NCBI RefSeq assembly: GCF_023845585.1
Contig: NZ_JAMQHS010000018.1
Span: 1 to 39,036, forward strand
Direction of reading: 5' to 3'
Source of the DNA: Clostridium sp. CMCC3677
GTDB lineage: Bacteria; Bacillota; Clostridia; Clostridiales; Clostridiaceae
Length of the DNA stretch: 39,036 nt
Every line of letters starts with the position of its first letter. The first letter of the stretch is position 1. The position numbers and the translations under genes were made by a program. Below the pieces are notes generated by a model. The model was not told the DNA's origin and made no database searches. It worked only from the letters and a program-made list of their open reading frames with translations. This document shows, in pieces, positions 9,015-18,923 of the stretch.

Positions 9015-10905
9015 CTAAATTCTCCTTTGGAAATATTATTGTTATCTTTGTGCCCTGTCCTAGTTTACTTTCTATTTCAATTGTACCTGACTGTAGTTCA
9101 ACTAATTTTTTAACAACAAATAATCCTATGCCTGTCCCATTTTTAGATTTTATTGAATATTTATCCATTGAATACTTACAAAAAGCTTCTTTTATAAACT
9201 CCTCATTCATACCTGCTCCATTATCCATTATAGATATTTTTACGCTATCTTCTTTATCTAATATGTCAATTATTATTTTTCCATCACTTGGAGTAAACTT
9301 TATTGAATTAGATATTAGATTTAAAATTATTCTTTGTAAAAATTCATAATCTAAATTTAAATAACTTTCTTCAGTGTTAGTATTAAATATTATTTCTACA
9401 TTGTTGCCTTGTGCATAATCTACAAGAGATGTAACTATGTCTTCTGTTGTTTCAACAACATTAATTTCTTCTAAATTAGGCATTAAAAAATTTGAATTTA
9501 TTTTTGACATATCAATTAAGTTATTAGTTAACTTTATAAGTGATATACAATTCATTTTAGATATAGAATTATATTTTTCTAATGATTTTATATCATTTTT
9601 ATTAGTATATATTCGTTGAACTTGTATAGATGAATATATAACATTTATAGGTGTTTTTAAATCATGACTTATGCTAGATAAAAATTCTGTTCTTATTCTT
9701 TCTTCAACCATTCTACTTTCAACTTCTTTTTTTATCTCTTCTGTTAATACTTTAGATGTGTTATCTTCTATTAAAATTAAATCTTCCATTTTATCTTTAT
9801 ACATTGACAAAAATTTAGCATTTACAAATCTTTCCTCAGTCTTAGAACTTAAAATAGCATTGAAAATCAGATCGTTATCATTATTAGATGTAACGAAATG
9901 TATATACTTATTTATTTTTTTATTTATCACATCTCTAACATTTTTTACATCTACTAAATTTAAGAAAGCTTTATTCGCAAATAATATTCTATTATTTTCT
10001 AAACTAATCAATATTATTGGATGAGGCATAAATCTAAAAAATGTCTCATATAAATACTCCTTATTCCTTAAATTTAGTATAGATGTTTCCAACTCTTTAT
10101 TTTTTATAAAAATATCTTCAGATAATTCATCCAATATTTTATTTTTTTTATTTAATGATTCTGCTAATTCTTTATAAGGATTTCTCATAAAATTCTTAAA
10201 AAACATACTAAAAAATATATTAAATACACTTAAAAATAATATTTCTCTAAATTTTAATAAATCTCCATTTATGGGATACATAAACAAACTAAAAAAACTT
10301 GCTATTGGAATTAATGCTACTAATACTAAATAAGTATTTATATTAAATTGATTGTATGACCTCGAATCATTGTTAACAAAAATTTTATATATTAAAAAAC
10401 ACTCAATACAGCTTAAAAATACTACTATTGATATTATGTTAAATATCTTATAATATAAAACTAAATTTAAAATAATAAAAATTTTTAAAACAATATATAT
10501 AATATAACTCTTTTCTTCTGTTTTATGATTGTATTCTATAGTCTTAAAACCAAAATATAATTCAAATAATATAATGAAATTAGTAAGTGTATCAGCACTG
10601 TAATTACTATCTGGCGAAAGTTGAATACTATGTCCAAATAAAATTACATAAACAATAGAATATATATACATATAAATATAATTGTATTTGTTATGATTAT
10701 ATAAATGAAATACTTGTTTTGATAAAATACTAAATATAACCATACCAACTAAATAATAAATTCTAAAAGCTATAATTACTTGATTAAACTTCCATCTAAA
10801 AATCAAATTAGCTAAAAAATAAATTGCTAATGTAGCTAAACAAATTTTAAATATATTTTTTCCATCTATCGATATAATATTTATCTTTTTTCTATAATTA
10901 TCCAT
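9007..10905 (-). CDS. Membrane sensor histidine kinase, paralogue of the next gene
   Basis: A 632-residue kinase with the same architecture as its downstream neighbour: an N-terminal multi-pass membrane domain (about 240 residues), a coiled coil, a PAS-like segment (FFRFMPHPIILISLENNRI), HisKA with SISHDLKTPINVIYSS, N-box LNLISNSIKFTP, a canonical G1 DNGAGM and G2 GTGIGLFVVKKL. ATG 10905 is chosen because AAAGGTGAT precedes it; the frame is open for seven more codons upstream. It overlaps the second kinase, so the two are coexpressed and could form heterodimers (inference). No response regulator lies in the window. Confidence 0.88.
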   Translation of the reverse strand: MDNYRKKINIISIDGKNIFKICLATLAIYFLANLIFRWKFNQVIIAFRIYYLVGMVIFSILSKQVFHLYNHNKYNYIYMYIYSIVYVILFGHSIQLSPDSNYSADTLTNFIILFELYFGFKTIEYNHKTEEKSYIIYIVLKIFIILNLVLYYKIFNIISIVVFLSCIECFLIYKIFVNNDSRSYNQFNINTYLVLVALIPIASFFSLFMYPINGDLLKFREILFLSVFNIFFSMFFKNFMRNPYKELAESLNKKNKILDELSEDIFIKNKELETSILNLRNKEYLYETFFRFMPHPIILISLENNRILFANKAFLNLVDVKNVRDVINKKINKYIHFVTSNNDNDLIFNAILSSKTEERFVNAKFLSMYKDKMEDLILIEDNTSKVLTEEIKKEVESRMVEERIRTEFLSSISHDLKTPINVIYSSIQVQRIYTNKNDIKSLEKYNSISKMNCISLIKLTNNLIDMSKINSNFLMPNLEEINVVETTEDIVTSLVDYAQGNNVEIIFNTNTEESYLNLDYEFLQRIILNLISNSIKFTPSDGKIIIDILDKEDSVKISIMDNGAGMNEEFIKEAFCKYSMDKYSIKSKNGTGIGLFVVKKLVELQSGTIEIESKLGQGTKITIIFPKENLDE

Positions 10906-11156
10906 AAAAATCACCTTTAATATCAATTTTACTGTATTATACTGTAAATGTACATAATTATTTGTTATTTTTTACATATATAACTTTTTTTGTTCATATC
11001 TAAATAATCGTCATATTTTTACCATTCTTAAATACACACTTTTCGCATTTAAATTTCCATTTAATAAATAGAAACGTTTTCTTTTATCCTGTATTTAAAT
11101 TTTAATTATTTTTTTATTATTTTATCAGCATAGTCATTTACAATTTAACACATAAA

Positions 11157-11195
11157 TAAGAGATGAAAAACCAATAATTAGTTTTTCATCTCTTA
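11157..11195 (-). terminator. Terminator of the YhgE/Pip pair
   Basis: A perfect 15-bp stem (11157-11171 with 11181-11195), located 11 bp after the stop of the second YhgE gene on the minus strand, with a short T-rich tail. Confidence 0.82.
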
Positions 11196-11205
11196 ATAAC
11201 TGATT

Positions 11206-13488
11206 CTAATGTCTTAGTATATCACTTTCAGCTAATTTCCCCATAAGTTTGGCTGTTGTTTTATTTAATAGTCCCTTTAATAATACTCCGCAAATTAATG
11301 CTCCTATCATATATGCACTTAATATTATAGTATCTTTAATTAATATAGGATATACTATCCCAGCCATTATTTGTCTCATACCATTTATAGCATACGTGAA
11401 TGGTAAATAGGGATATATTTTTTGGAATAATACTGGTGTAACTTCTATTGGGAAGTTACCACTAGTCCCCGCAATTTGTAATACTAATATTACTACTATA
11501 ACAGCCTTTCCTGCATCATCTAACAGGCTTCCTGCAGTATATATCACTGTCATAAATACTACACTAACAAATATGGAATAAAAAATATACATTACTGGAT
11601 GCAATGAATAACTTCCTAATATCCAAATTGCACCTGTACTTGCAACTAAAGCTTGACATACTGCAAGTGATAAAAACATTAATAATTTTCCTAAATACAT
11701 TTGGTAAGGCTTAATTAGAGTTCCATCTTCAAATTCATGTACTTCTAATGATAATAAAGCTGATGCTAATAATCCCCCAACCCATAAACATAGCACTGTA
11801 TAAAATGGTGTAGCAGTTGAACCATAGTTAGGCCATGGAAATAACCTATTATCTTCAATCTCAACTGGACTAGACATAAATGCACTTTGAGAATCCCAAT
11901 CATTAGTTATCATGTCCAGCAGTTCATCTATTTGATCTTTTTCATCTACTGCTTTAAGTTTATGTGCTAGCTTATGTACTTTTTCTTGTATATCCGGAAA
12001 TTTATCTTGTAACTTTACTAATTGTTCATTAGATAAATCTGATATTTTTGTGAAGTCACCTAATAAATTTTCAACGTCTGGTAGTACTCCTCTTCCTTGT
12101 TCTAATAATACCAATCCACTATCTGATATCTCTCTAATTGAATTAAATCCATCTTCAATTGCTGGTACAAGTTCTGAATCATAACTATCTACTAAATCTG
12201 CTACTAATAAGTGAATGTCATCTAGTATTTTTCTTGTATCAGTTAATGCTTGAATATCTATTCCATCAGTATCTATTTTTTCTATTTCTTCTTTAGATCT
12301 ATCAATTACCACATCAAGCCTATCATAAATTAAATCTAATTTATCAATTACCCTATCAATTTTCTTACTTACACTTTTTAAATCTTTTTGTATTCCTTGT
12401 AAATATTTTAATTCTTTATTATCTTTTTTACTTTGATTTGGGTCTTCTATCTCATTATCTTTAGATTCTTTTAATTTTATTTCAATATTGCTTATTTTAT
12501 CTATGTGTGACTTTATAGTTTTTAAGTCATACTTAGCAGTCTTAACTATTTTCTGTAAGTCTTTTGATGAATCCGATAAAGCTATAAAAGTTTTTCTAGC
12601 AACATCTGGCAATACTTTTTCATCAATATTTGCTAAGGTTACGTTTAAAGCATCTAATGAATTTTCACCATTTACAAGTTCTTCTTCTATTAATGGAGAT
12701 AAATCTGAAAGATTTCCTTCTATTTCATCTAAATAGTACTGGTTGCTATCTATAAGTTCTTTAGTTGCATCTATACTATCATAAACCACTGGAATCATTT
12801 CCTCAGATTTTTTTATTAATTCTGAAGTATTTACAGTTCCTTCTATTGAATCATCTAACAAGTCTTTTATTTCTGGCATATTTTCATCTAATTCATATAT
12901 TCCATCAATTATTCTTCTAAGATGTTCCCTATTGTTTTCTATATCTATTCCCACTTCATTACAAGCTCTAAACATTGCTCCTGATACAGTTCTAGTTATA
13001 TTATCATCAAGCTGTCCTTTTAATGTTTTTACTCCTGCATCAGTCATTTTAGGGGCTATTGTATTTTTCTTTTCATTTACCGTATATATTAGTTTAGGCT
13101 TTTCAACATCTTTTTCAACTAATGTGGTAAGATCTTTTGAAAAGTTTTCTGGTATTTCAATAGTTGCATAGTATTTTTCTTCTAACAATCCTTTTTTTCC
13201 AGTTTCTTTATCAACGAATGACCAACCCATTTTATCATTTTCTTCTAACTTTTCTATTAATTCTTCACCCAAATTTATATCTTTCTCTTTAAATACAGTT
13301 CCTTTATCATCATTGATTATAGCTATTTTAATTCCCTTTGTGGCTCCATATGGATCCCATGATGCTTTTATATTTATTAATGAATATAAGGATGGAACTA
13401 TTATAAGCACTACAATCATGATTAACGCTGCCCAATTAGTTGCTATCGTAACTATATCTCTTTTGTAAATTCTAAATATATTTCTCAT
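11206..13488 (-). CDS. YhgE/Pip domain membrane protein (second of pair)
   Basis: A 760-residue protein. One N-terminal membrane segment is followed by the family motif SLINIKASWDPYG, then a long extracytoplasmic helical region (about residues 190-540, rich in Asp/Glu/Lys with repeated coiled-coil-like stretches such as YDSELVPAIEDGFNSI). The end is an ABC2-type domain of about five membrane segments (from FYTVLCLWVGGLLASALL to the C-terminus). Family members include Lactococcus Pip (phage receptor) and B. subtilis YhgE; the cellular role is unsettled. It follows its paralogue by 11 bp and ends at a perfect hairpin. Confidence 0.9.
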   Translation of the reverse strand: MRNIFRIYKRDIVTIATNWAALIMIVVLIIVPSLYSLINIKASWDPYGATKGIKIAIINDDKGTVFKEKDINLGEELIEKLEENDKMGWSFVDKETGKKGLLEEKYYATIEIPENFSKDLTTLVEKDVEKPKLIYTVNEKKNTIAPKMTDAGVKTLKGQLDDNITRTVSGAMFRACNEVGIDIENNREHLRRIIDGIYELDENMPEIKDLLDDSIEGTVNTSELIKKSEEMIPVVYDSIDATKELIDSNQYYLDEIEGNLSDLSPLIEEELVNGENSLDALNVTLANIDEKVLPDVARKTFIALSDSSKDLQKIVKTAKYDLKTIKSHIDKISNIEIKLKESKDNEIEDPNQSKKDNKELKYLQGIQKDLKSVSKKIDRVIDKLDLIYDRLDVVIDRSKEEIEKIDTDGIDIQALTDTRKILDDIHLLVADLVDSYDSELVPAIEDGFNSIREISDSGLVLLEQGRGVLPDVENLLGDFTKISDLSNEQLVKLQDKFPDIQEKVHKLAHKLKAVDEKDQIDELLDMITNDWDSQSAFMSSPVEIEDNRLFPWPNYGSTATPFYTVLCLWVGGLLASALLSLEVHEFEDGTLIKPYQMYLGKLLMFLSLAVCQALVASTGAIWILGSYSLHPVMYIFYSIFVSVVFMTVIYTAGSLLDDAGKAVIVVILVLQIAGTSGNFPIEVTPVLFQKIYPYLPFTYAINGMRQIMAGIVYPILIKDTIILSAYMIGALICGVLLKGLLNKTTAKLMGKLAESDILRH

Positions 13489-13499
13489 ATTTAATTACC

Positions 13500-15776
13500 T
13501 CAACCGTTCATTATTGTGCTTTCTTTTAACTTTTTAGCAAACTTTTCATTCTTTTTATTCATTGTTTTTCTAAGTGTTAATCCAATAATAAGTGATACGA
13601 CCATGAAGATAGTTAATATAATCATATCTCTAAATAATATTGAATATACTATTCCTGCCATTATTTGTCTCATACCACTTATTGCGTATGTAAATGGTAA
13701 AAGTCCAAATATTTTTTGGAACACATCCGGATTAACTTCTATTGGGAAATTTCCGCTTGTACCTGCTACCTGAATTACTAATAATACTACTCCAAATATT
13801 ATTCCTGCATTTCCAAAAACACTTACAGCCGTATAAATTATTATCATAAATACAATGCTAACAAACACTGTATATAGTACAAATAATACTGGATGTAGAC
13901 AATATGATCCTAAAATAAATAATGCTCCTGTGCTAGCAATTATTGCTTGTCCTATGCCGATAAATAAAAATAATAGTAATTTACCAAAATATACTTCATA
14001 AGACTTTAATTCCTTATTGTCTTCAACAGGATGTGCATCTGTCCCTAATAATATAGATAACATATATCCACCTATCCATAAACATAGAATTGTATAAAAT
14101 GGAGTAGATGCTGAACCATAGTTAGGCCATGAAAATAGTCTATTATCTTCAATTTCAACTGGACTTGCTAAAAAGTCACTTTGAACTTGCCAATCATTAG
14201 TTATCATATCAAAAATTTCATTAAACTTATCTTCTTCATCAAATTCTCTAAGTTTATCAGCTAATTCACGTACTTTATCTTTCATCTCTGGAAATTTATC
14301 TTTTAATTTTAATAATTCTTCATTAGATAAATCTGAAAGATCTGCTGAAACACTTAAAATCTCTTCAATATCTGGCAATGTATTTCTACCCTCTTGTAGA
14401 ACACTAGATGTATTATCTAAAATAATTTTCATTGAATCAAATCCATCTTCAATAGCTGGCACAAGTTCTGAGTCATAATTTTCAATAACATCAGTAACTT
14501 CTTCATGAAAATCATCAAGTATATTTCTCATATCACTAATAGCCTGAGTATCTAATTCTTTACCATTATCTAACTCTTTTATTTCATTATCAATTCTACC
14601 TTTAACAGTGTCTAATCTATCACTTAATAAATCTAGTTTATCTATAGCTTTAGATATCTTTCTACTAATATCTTTTAAATTTCCTTTTATACCACTTATT
14701 GATTCAGCTTGCTTCTTTAATTCATTTATATAATTTTCATCAGTACTATTAAGTGCAAACTTTGAAAAATCTATTTTACTTACTTTATCTAAGATTTTTT
14801 TTATATTTTTAAGCTGAGATTCTATACCATCAATAAGTGTGTTAGCAGACTTAATAGTATCCGAAGATGCTATTAATGTTTTTTTTGCTACCTCAGGTAT
14901 TATATTTTCTTCAAGATTTCCAAGTTCCACACTTGTAGTATCTAGTATATTCTCAGCTAATAATAAATCGTCCTTTATAACTGGAGATATATCTGATAAT
15001 CCCCCTTGAGTTTTATCAAAGAAACTTTGAACATCTTGTAAAAAATCGTCTGTTATATCAACTGTATTAGATACATTTGGAAGTATCTCATTTACTTTTA
15101 CAATTAAATCTGAAAGATCTACAGTTCCATCTATAGCACTATCTAATAAATTTTCAAGTTCTGGCATATTTTCATCTAATTCATATATCTCATCTATTAC
15201 TTCCCTATATTCAGATCTATGTTCATCCATTTCAATTCCGATTTCATCACACGCTCTAAATAATACTCCAGAAACTGTTTTTACAATATTATCATCAAGT
15301 TGTCCTTTTACGCTTTTAACTCCTGCATCAGTCATTTTCGGTGCTATAGCATTCTTTTTTTCATTCACAGTATAAATTAATTTAGGTCTTTTAACTCTTT
15401 TTTCTACTAATGTGGTAGCATCTTCCGAAAAGTCTTCTGGTATTTCAATAGTTGCATAATATTTTTCATTTATCAATCCATTTTTTGCGGTTTCTTTATC
15501 AACAAAAGTCCAACCCATTTTATCATTGTCTTCTAATTTTTCAACTAATTCATTTCCTAAATTTATATCTTCATCTCTAAAGGTTGTCCCTTTATCTTCA
15601 TTAACAACTGCTATCATGATTCCACTAGTGCTTGAATATGGATCCCATGATGCTTTTATATTAATTAATGAATATAATGATGGAATAATCATAAGTGCTA
15701 TTACCACCACTGTTGCTACCCAGTTTTTAAATATGTTTTTAAAATCACGTTTAAAAATTTTTATTATATTCTTCAT
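13500..15776 (-). CDS. YhgE/Pip domain membrane protein (first of pair)
   Basis: A 758-residue paralogue of the next gene over its whole length: the same SLINIKASWDPY motif, a shared block PKMTDAGVKSVKGQLDDNI, a long helical ectodomain, and a C-terminal ABC2-like membrane domain from FYTILCLWIGGYMLSILL. The pair probably arose by tandem duplication and may work as one complex (inference). The gene is first in its operon; a perfect 20-bp inverted repeat lies 14 bp upstream of the start codon and may be an operator. Confidence 0.9.
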   Translation of the reverse strand: MKNIIKIFKRDFKNIFKNWVATVVVIALMIIPSLYSLINIKASWDPYSSTSGIMIAVVNEDKGTTFRDEDINLGNELVEKLEDNDKMGWTFVDKETAKNGLINEKYYATIEIPEDFSEDATTLVEKRVKRPKLIYTVNEKKNAIAPKMTDAGVKSVKGQLDDNIVKTVSGVLFRACDEIGIEMDEHRSEYREVIDEIYELDENMPELENLLDSAIDGTVDLSDLIVKVNEILPNVSNTVDITDDFLQDVQSFFDKTQGGLSDISPVIKDDLLLAENILDTTSVELGNLEENIIPEVAKKTLIASSDTIKSANTLIDGIESQLKNIKKILDKVSKIDFSKFALNSTDENYINELKKQAESISGIKGNLKDISRKISKAIDKLDLLSDRLDTVKGRIDNEIKELDNGKELDTQAISDMRNILDDFHEEVTDVIENYDSELVPAIEDGFDSMKIILDNTSSVLQEGRNTLPDIEEILSVSADLSDLSNEELLKLKDKFPEMKDKVRELADKLREFDEEDKFNEIFDMITNDWQVQSDFLASPVEIEDNRLFSWPNYGSASTPFYTILCLWIGGYMLSILLGTDAHPVEDNKELKSYEVYFGKLLLFLFIGIGQAIIASTGALFILGSYCLHPVLFVLYTVFVSIVFMIIIYTAVSVFGNAGIIFGVVLLVIQVAGTSGNFPIEVNPDVFQKIFGLLPFTYAISGMRQIMAGIVYSILFRDMIILTIFMVVSLIIGLTLRKTMNKKNEKFAKKLKESTIMNG

Positions 15777-15789
15777 AATTAATTTATTA

Positions 15790-15837
15790 TTGGTATTTAT
15801 AATATAATACTATTGTTTATTATATTATAAATACCAA
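15790..15837. promoter_or_regulatory. Perfect 20-bp palindrome upstream of the YhgE pair, candidate operator
   Basis: Arms TTGGTATTTATAATATAATA (15790-15809) and its exact complement (15818-15837) are separated by 8 bp. Each arm contains TATAAT-like sequence, so it overlaps the likely minus-strand promoter of the YhgE operon. The symmetry fits a dimeric repressor such as a TetR-type protein. No regulator gene is adjacent, so the binding protein is unknown. Confidence 0.55.
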
Positions 15838-16187
15838 CTAAATCCTCCTATCATTATTATATAAATAATAAATTCTTTATCTTAATGTTAAACTTTTCTT
15901 AAAGCATACTATATAATCGTAAAATATATTTATTACCATTATTAAAATTTATATTTACGAACATTTTCCTTGTGTTTAAAAATAGAATTAACCTACAGCC
16001 AAGAACTATGATTATATTATAATTGAAAGTTTTACGCTTTTAAATACTTTTTAATCTCTTGTTCTTATCATATTAAAATGACTATAAGTCATTTTAGCAA
16101 AAAATGCAACCCCTGAAAACATTTACTTAAATATTTTTTTATTTTAGATATTAATAAAAAATACTTATTACATTTTTCATTAAAAAT
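15838..16187. other. Intergenic stretch without a recognisable gene
   Basis: About 350 bp of very AT-rich DNA between the YhgE operon promoter region and a hairpin. I found no open frame with a ribosome binding site and no RNA gene. It probably holds only upstream promoter sequence of the YhgE operon. Confidence 0.5.
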
Positions 16188-16229
16188 AACATACATTTAA
16201 TTATTAGTAGATAATTAAATGTATGTTAT
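16186..16229 (-). terminator. Hairpin downstream of the GH8-like gene
   Basis: A perfect 19-bp stem, 16186-16204 with 16211-16229, and a six-base loop TAGTAG. A T-rich stretch follows on the minus strand. It lies about 110 bp past the stop of the GH8-like gene. Confidence 0.7.
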
Positions 16230-16339
16230 ATATTAATCAAATATTAAGTATAATATATTAATATTTGGCTATATTTTAGCAGAGTGTCGGTCTATCTCAC
16301 TTTGGCTATTGCATAGATTAACACACATTTAAAACAGCG

Positions 16340-17452
16340 CTAATATTTAAAATATCTATGAGCAAATAAAGCATTTAAATTGTCATAAGAATAAACTTGT
16401 AATCCATCTTCCATACCATACCCACCATAGATTACACTTTCTTTATTATTTACTTGAAAAGCTTTTATTTTATTCATCGCAAGACTTGCTAGTTCTTTGT
16501 CATCTGCTTTAGATGCTAGTTGTACTATAAATGAATATATCGATGTTGATTCTATATTAGTTAAACTTTCTCCATTAAAAGAATATGAAGTAGAAAGAAA
16601 ACCATCATTTATAAATTTTTGTTTTATCCAAGTTATGCTTTTATCTATATCTTCACCATATTCTTGTTTATTTAGCAATATAATCATTGATAATAAAGTA
16701 TCTATATTTTCATCATCATATGTTCCACTTTCTCTATAAAATTCTTTTTTATAAAGAGGTACCTCATCACTTACATATCCATTATTTAAAATTTGTAAAG
16801 ACGTATTTAATACTTTGTCCCATGAAGAACTAAGATTTGAAAGCATCTTTATTGTTTGCAAATCTAAGTAGCATAAAGTTGTAGTCTTACTTTTTGAAAT
16901 TCCATCATTAAAATCTACAAGAATATTATTTTCTACTAACTCTTTAGATATTCCGCCAGATATTCTAAGTGCTATTCCTCGATAACCCTTATCGTTCCAT
17001 TTTTCTTCTGCTAAAAGAAGTGCCTTTATTATTCTCAAATCATCTATTGTTGCAGATATTTCTGATTTAGATTTCTCTTCAATTCTCCAACTTATAAGAT
17101 TATTCTTTAATACCATATAATTTCTTATATAATCTAAAGTTCTATCAAATGTTATCCTATCATTTTTCTCTAAACTATATAATAACATTATTCCTTGTGA
17201 TTCTGATAATACAGCATGCCCTTTTGTTATATCACCTTGTGAATCAGAGTTTATATAATTAGTATATACTCCCCCTTCTTCATCCATTAATTTATTATTT
17301 ATAAAGTCTAGTAATGATTTTTCTTCATCGCATGTATCTAACTGCAACCAAACTTTACCTGTTTCTACAGTTCTAAAGTATGGTGCCGCATTATAATAAA
17401 TTATAAAAAATATTATTAATAATGCTAAACTTATTGTGATTTTCTTCTTCAT
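16340..17452 (-). CDS. Glycoside hydrolase family 8-like, membrane-anchored protein
   Basis: A 370-residue protein with an N-terminal signal anchor (MKKKITISLALLIIFFIIYY). The exported part resembles the alpha/alpha six-barrel of GH8 enzymes: HAVLSESQGIMLLYSLEKND near the start, SATIDDLRIIKALLLAEEKW, and a C-terminal GGYGMEDGLQVYSYDNLNALFAHRY. GH8 enzymes cut beta-1,4 glucans, chitosan or xylan, and some take part in exopolysaccharide synthesis. The gene starts 41 bp after the lytic transglycosylase gene on the same strand, so a wall or matrix role is plausible. The exact catalytic residues were not aligned. Confidence 0.72.
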   Translation of the reverse strand: MKKKITISLALLIIFFIIYYNAAPYFRTVETGKVWLQLDTCDEEKSLLDFINNKLMDEEGGVYTNYINSDSQGDITKGHAVLSESQGIMLLYSLEKNDRITFDRTLDYIRNYMVLKNNLISWRIEEKSKSEISATIDDLRIIKALLLAEEKWNDKGYRGIALRISGGISKELVENNILVDFNDGISKSKTTTLCYLDLQTIKMLSNLSSSWDKVLNTSLQILNNGYVSDEVPLYKKEFYRESGTYDDENIDTLLSMIILLNKQEYGEDIDKSITWIKQKFINDGFLSTSYSFNGESLTNIESTSIYSFIVQLASKADDKELASLAMNKIKAFQVNNKESVIYGGYGMEDGLQVYSYDNLNALFAHRYFKY

Positions 17453-17493
17453 TTTAACCTCATCTTTTTAGCTATATCCTAATATTTTTAATC

Positions 17494-18060
17494 TCACTTT
17501 TTTGAATTAGAATATAGGTATTTATAAACGTTATAATAAGTTGTTACTTTATCTAAATATTTCTTAGTTTCATTAAATGGTATATAGCTTAAATCTTTAC
17601 CATTTTGTGAAAGCTTCGAATCATTAAGCCACTTGTTAACATTTCCTGGTCCTGCATTATATCCTGCTATTATTGATTCTAAATTTCCATCAAACATTTC
17701 TCTAAGTTCATTTAAATACCAACAGCCCATCCTTATATTATATTCTTCATCAAATAATTTCTCTTTAGAAAACTCTTCTAACTCCATTTTTTCTGCTGCC
17801 CATTCTCCTGTTTCTAAAGTAATTTGCATAAGACCAATTGCATTTTTACTAGATTCAGCTTTTTTATCAAAATTACTTTCTGTTTTCATAACTGACAATA
17901 CAAAAAATGGATCTAAATTATATTCTTCACTATATTTACTTACATATTCTTTATATTTATAAGGAAAAAAGACTTCTTTTATTAAATATTTAGATCCAAT
18001 AGCCATAGCTACTATTATTATTATCCCTAATATAAGAAATTTATTTTTCTTAGATTTCAT
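17494..18060 (-). CDS. Lytic transglycosylase (SLT domain), membrane-anchored
   Basis: A 188-residue protein. A single N-terminal membrane segment (residues about 8-28) is followed by a goose-lysozyme-like SLT domain: DPFFVLSVMKTESNFDKKA holds the catalytic Glu, then AIGLMQITLETGEWAAE (family G-L-M-Q), and IIAGYNAGPGNVNKWL (A-Y-N-A-G-P-G). It cleaves peptidoglycan glycan strands with formation of 1,6-anhydro ends. The size is normal for the short Firmicute members. It precedes the GH8-like gene and follows coaE by about 240 bp. Confidence 0.93.
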   Translation of the reverse strand: MKSKKNKFLILGIIIIVAMAIGSKYLIKEVFFPYKYKEYVSKYSEEYNLDPFFVLSVMKTESNFDKKAESSKNAIGLMQITLETGEWAAEKMELEEFSKEKLFDEEYNIRMGCWYLNELREMFDGNLESIIAGYNAGPGNVNKWLNDSKLSQNGKDLSYIPFNETKKYLDKVTTYYNVYKYLYSNSKK

Positions 18061-18252
18061 TACTTTCTCCTTACTTAATATTATTTATCCCATAGCCAGC
18101 TCCTATAATAATTTATACTATAACAGTTGCTTGCTCTTAAAGTAACGATTTCTAAATTTTAAATAGAACCTAAAAACTCTATCTATACCTTAGAACTCTG
18201 TTTATAAAGTTATTATTACATAATGTTTTAATATTCAATAAAATCAACTTAA

Positions 18253-18297
18253 TTTGACTATGTCTTAAACATTTTTTAATTTTAAAACATAATCAAA
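18253..18297 (-). terminator. Hairpin downstream of coaE
   Basis: Arms 18253-18269 and 18281-18297 pair over 17 bp with two G-T wobbles, 4 bp after the coaE stop on the minus strand. The T tail is weak, so termination strength is uncertain. Confidence 0.6.
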
Positions 18298-18301
18298 TCT
18301 T

Positions 18302-18901
18302 TTATGTTAGCGAATTAATATAATCAATTAAATCATATACTTGTTTTTGAGTTTCTATTAAATCACCATTATTATCAATAATTACATTTGCAAAATTCTT
18401 CTTTTCATTTAAAGACATTTGTGCATTTATACGACTTACCACTTCTATTTTACTTAAATTATCTCTTCCCCTCACTCTTTTTATTTGAGTAGAGTTTTCA
18501 GCGCAAACAAGAACAACATAATCCATTTCTTCATGCATATTGTTTTCAATTAAAGTAGGGGCATCTATTATTACTACTCTTTCACATTTTTTCTCATATA
18601 AGTTTATTGCATTGTTTATTGCTTCTTTTATATAAGGCATAATTATAGATTCATATTTTACTCTTTGTTTTGAAAATTTAAATATATGATTTCCAAACTC
18701 TTTTCTTCTGAATTCGCCTCTCCAGTCAAAAAATCCTGATCCAAATTCACTTCTAATTATATCTAAAATTTCAGGATTTTTTTGCAGAACCTCTCTTGCA
18801 ATTACATCTGCATCAATAATATTAAAGTTTTCACTTCTAAATATATCTGATATAGTACTTTTTCCTGTTCCTATACCCCCTGTTAACCCTATCTTTATCA
18901 T
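18302..18901 (-). CDS. coaE: Dephospho-CoA kinase
   Basis: A 199-residue P-loop kinase for the last step of CoA synthesis. Walker A is GLTGGIGTGKST at residues 6-17, followed by DADVIAREVL with the conserved acidic residue, and VVIIDAPTLIEN and RVRGRDNLS in the LID region. The length is standard. It lies 22 bp after polA on the same strand, an arrangement common in clostridia and bacilli, so it is probably cotranscribed with polA. Confidence 0.96.
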   Translation of the reverse strand: MIKIGLTGGIGTGKSTISDIFRSENFNIIDADVIAREVLQKNPEILDIIRSEFGSGFFDWRGEFRRKEFGNHIFKFSKQRVKYESIIMPYIKEAINNAINLYEKKCERVVIIDAPTLIENNMHEEMDYVVLVCAENSTQIKRVRGRDNLSKIEVVSRINAQMSLNEKKNFANVIIDNNGDLIETQKQVYDLIDYINSLT

Positions 18902-18923
18902 TTTAAAAGTTCATCTCCCATTT

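Noticed and set aside
11206..15776. YhgE pair as EsaA/YueB of a type VII secretion system
   Set aside because: The domain layout is related, but no other secretion component is nearby and the IKASWDPY motif with the ABC2 end fits the general YhgE/Pip family.
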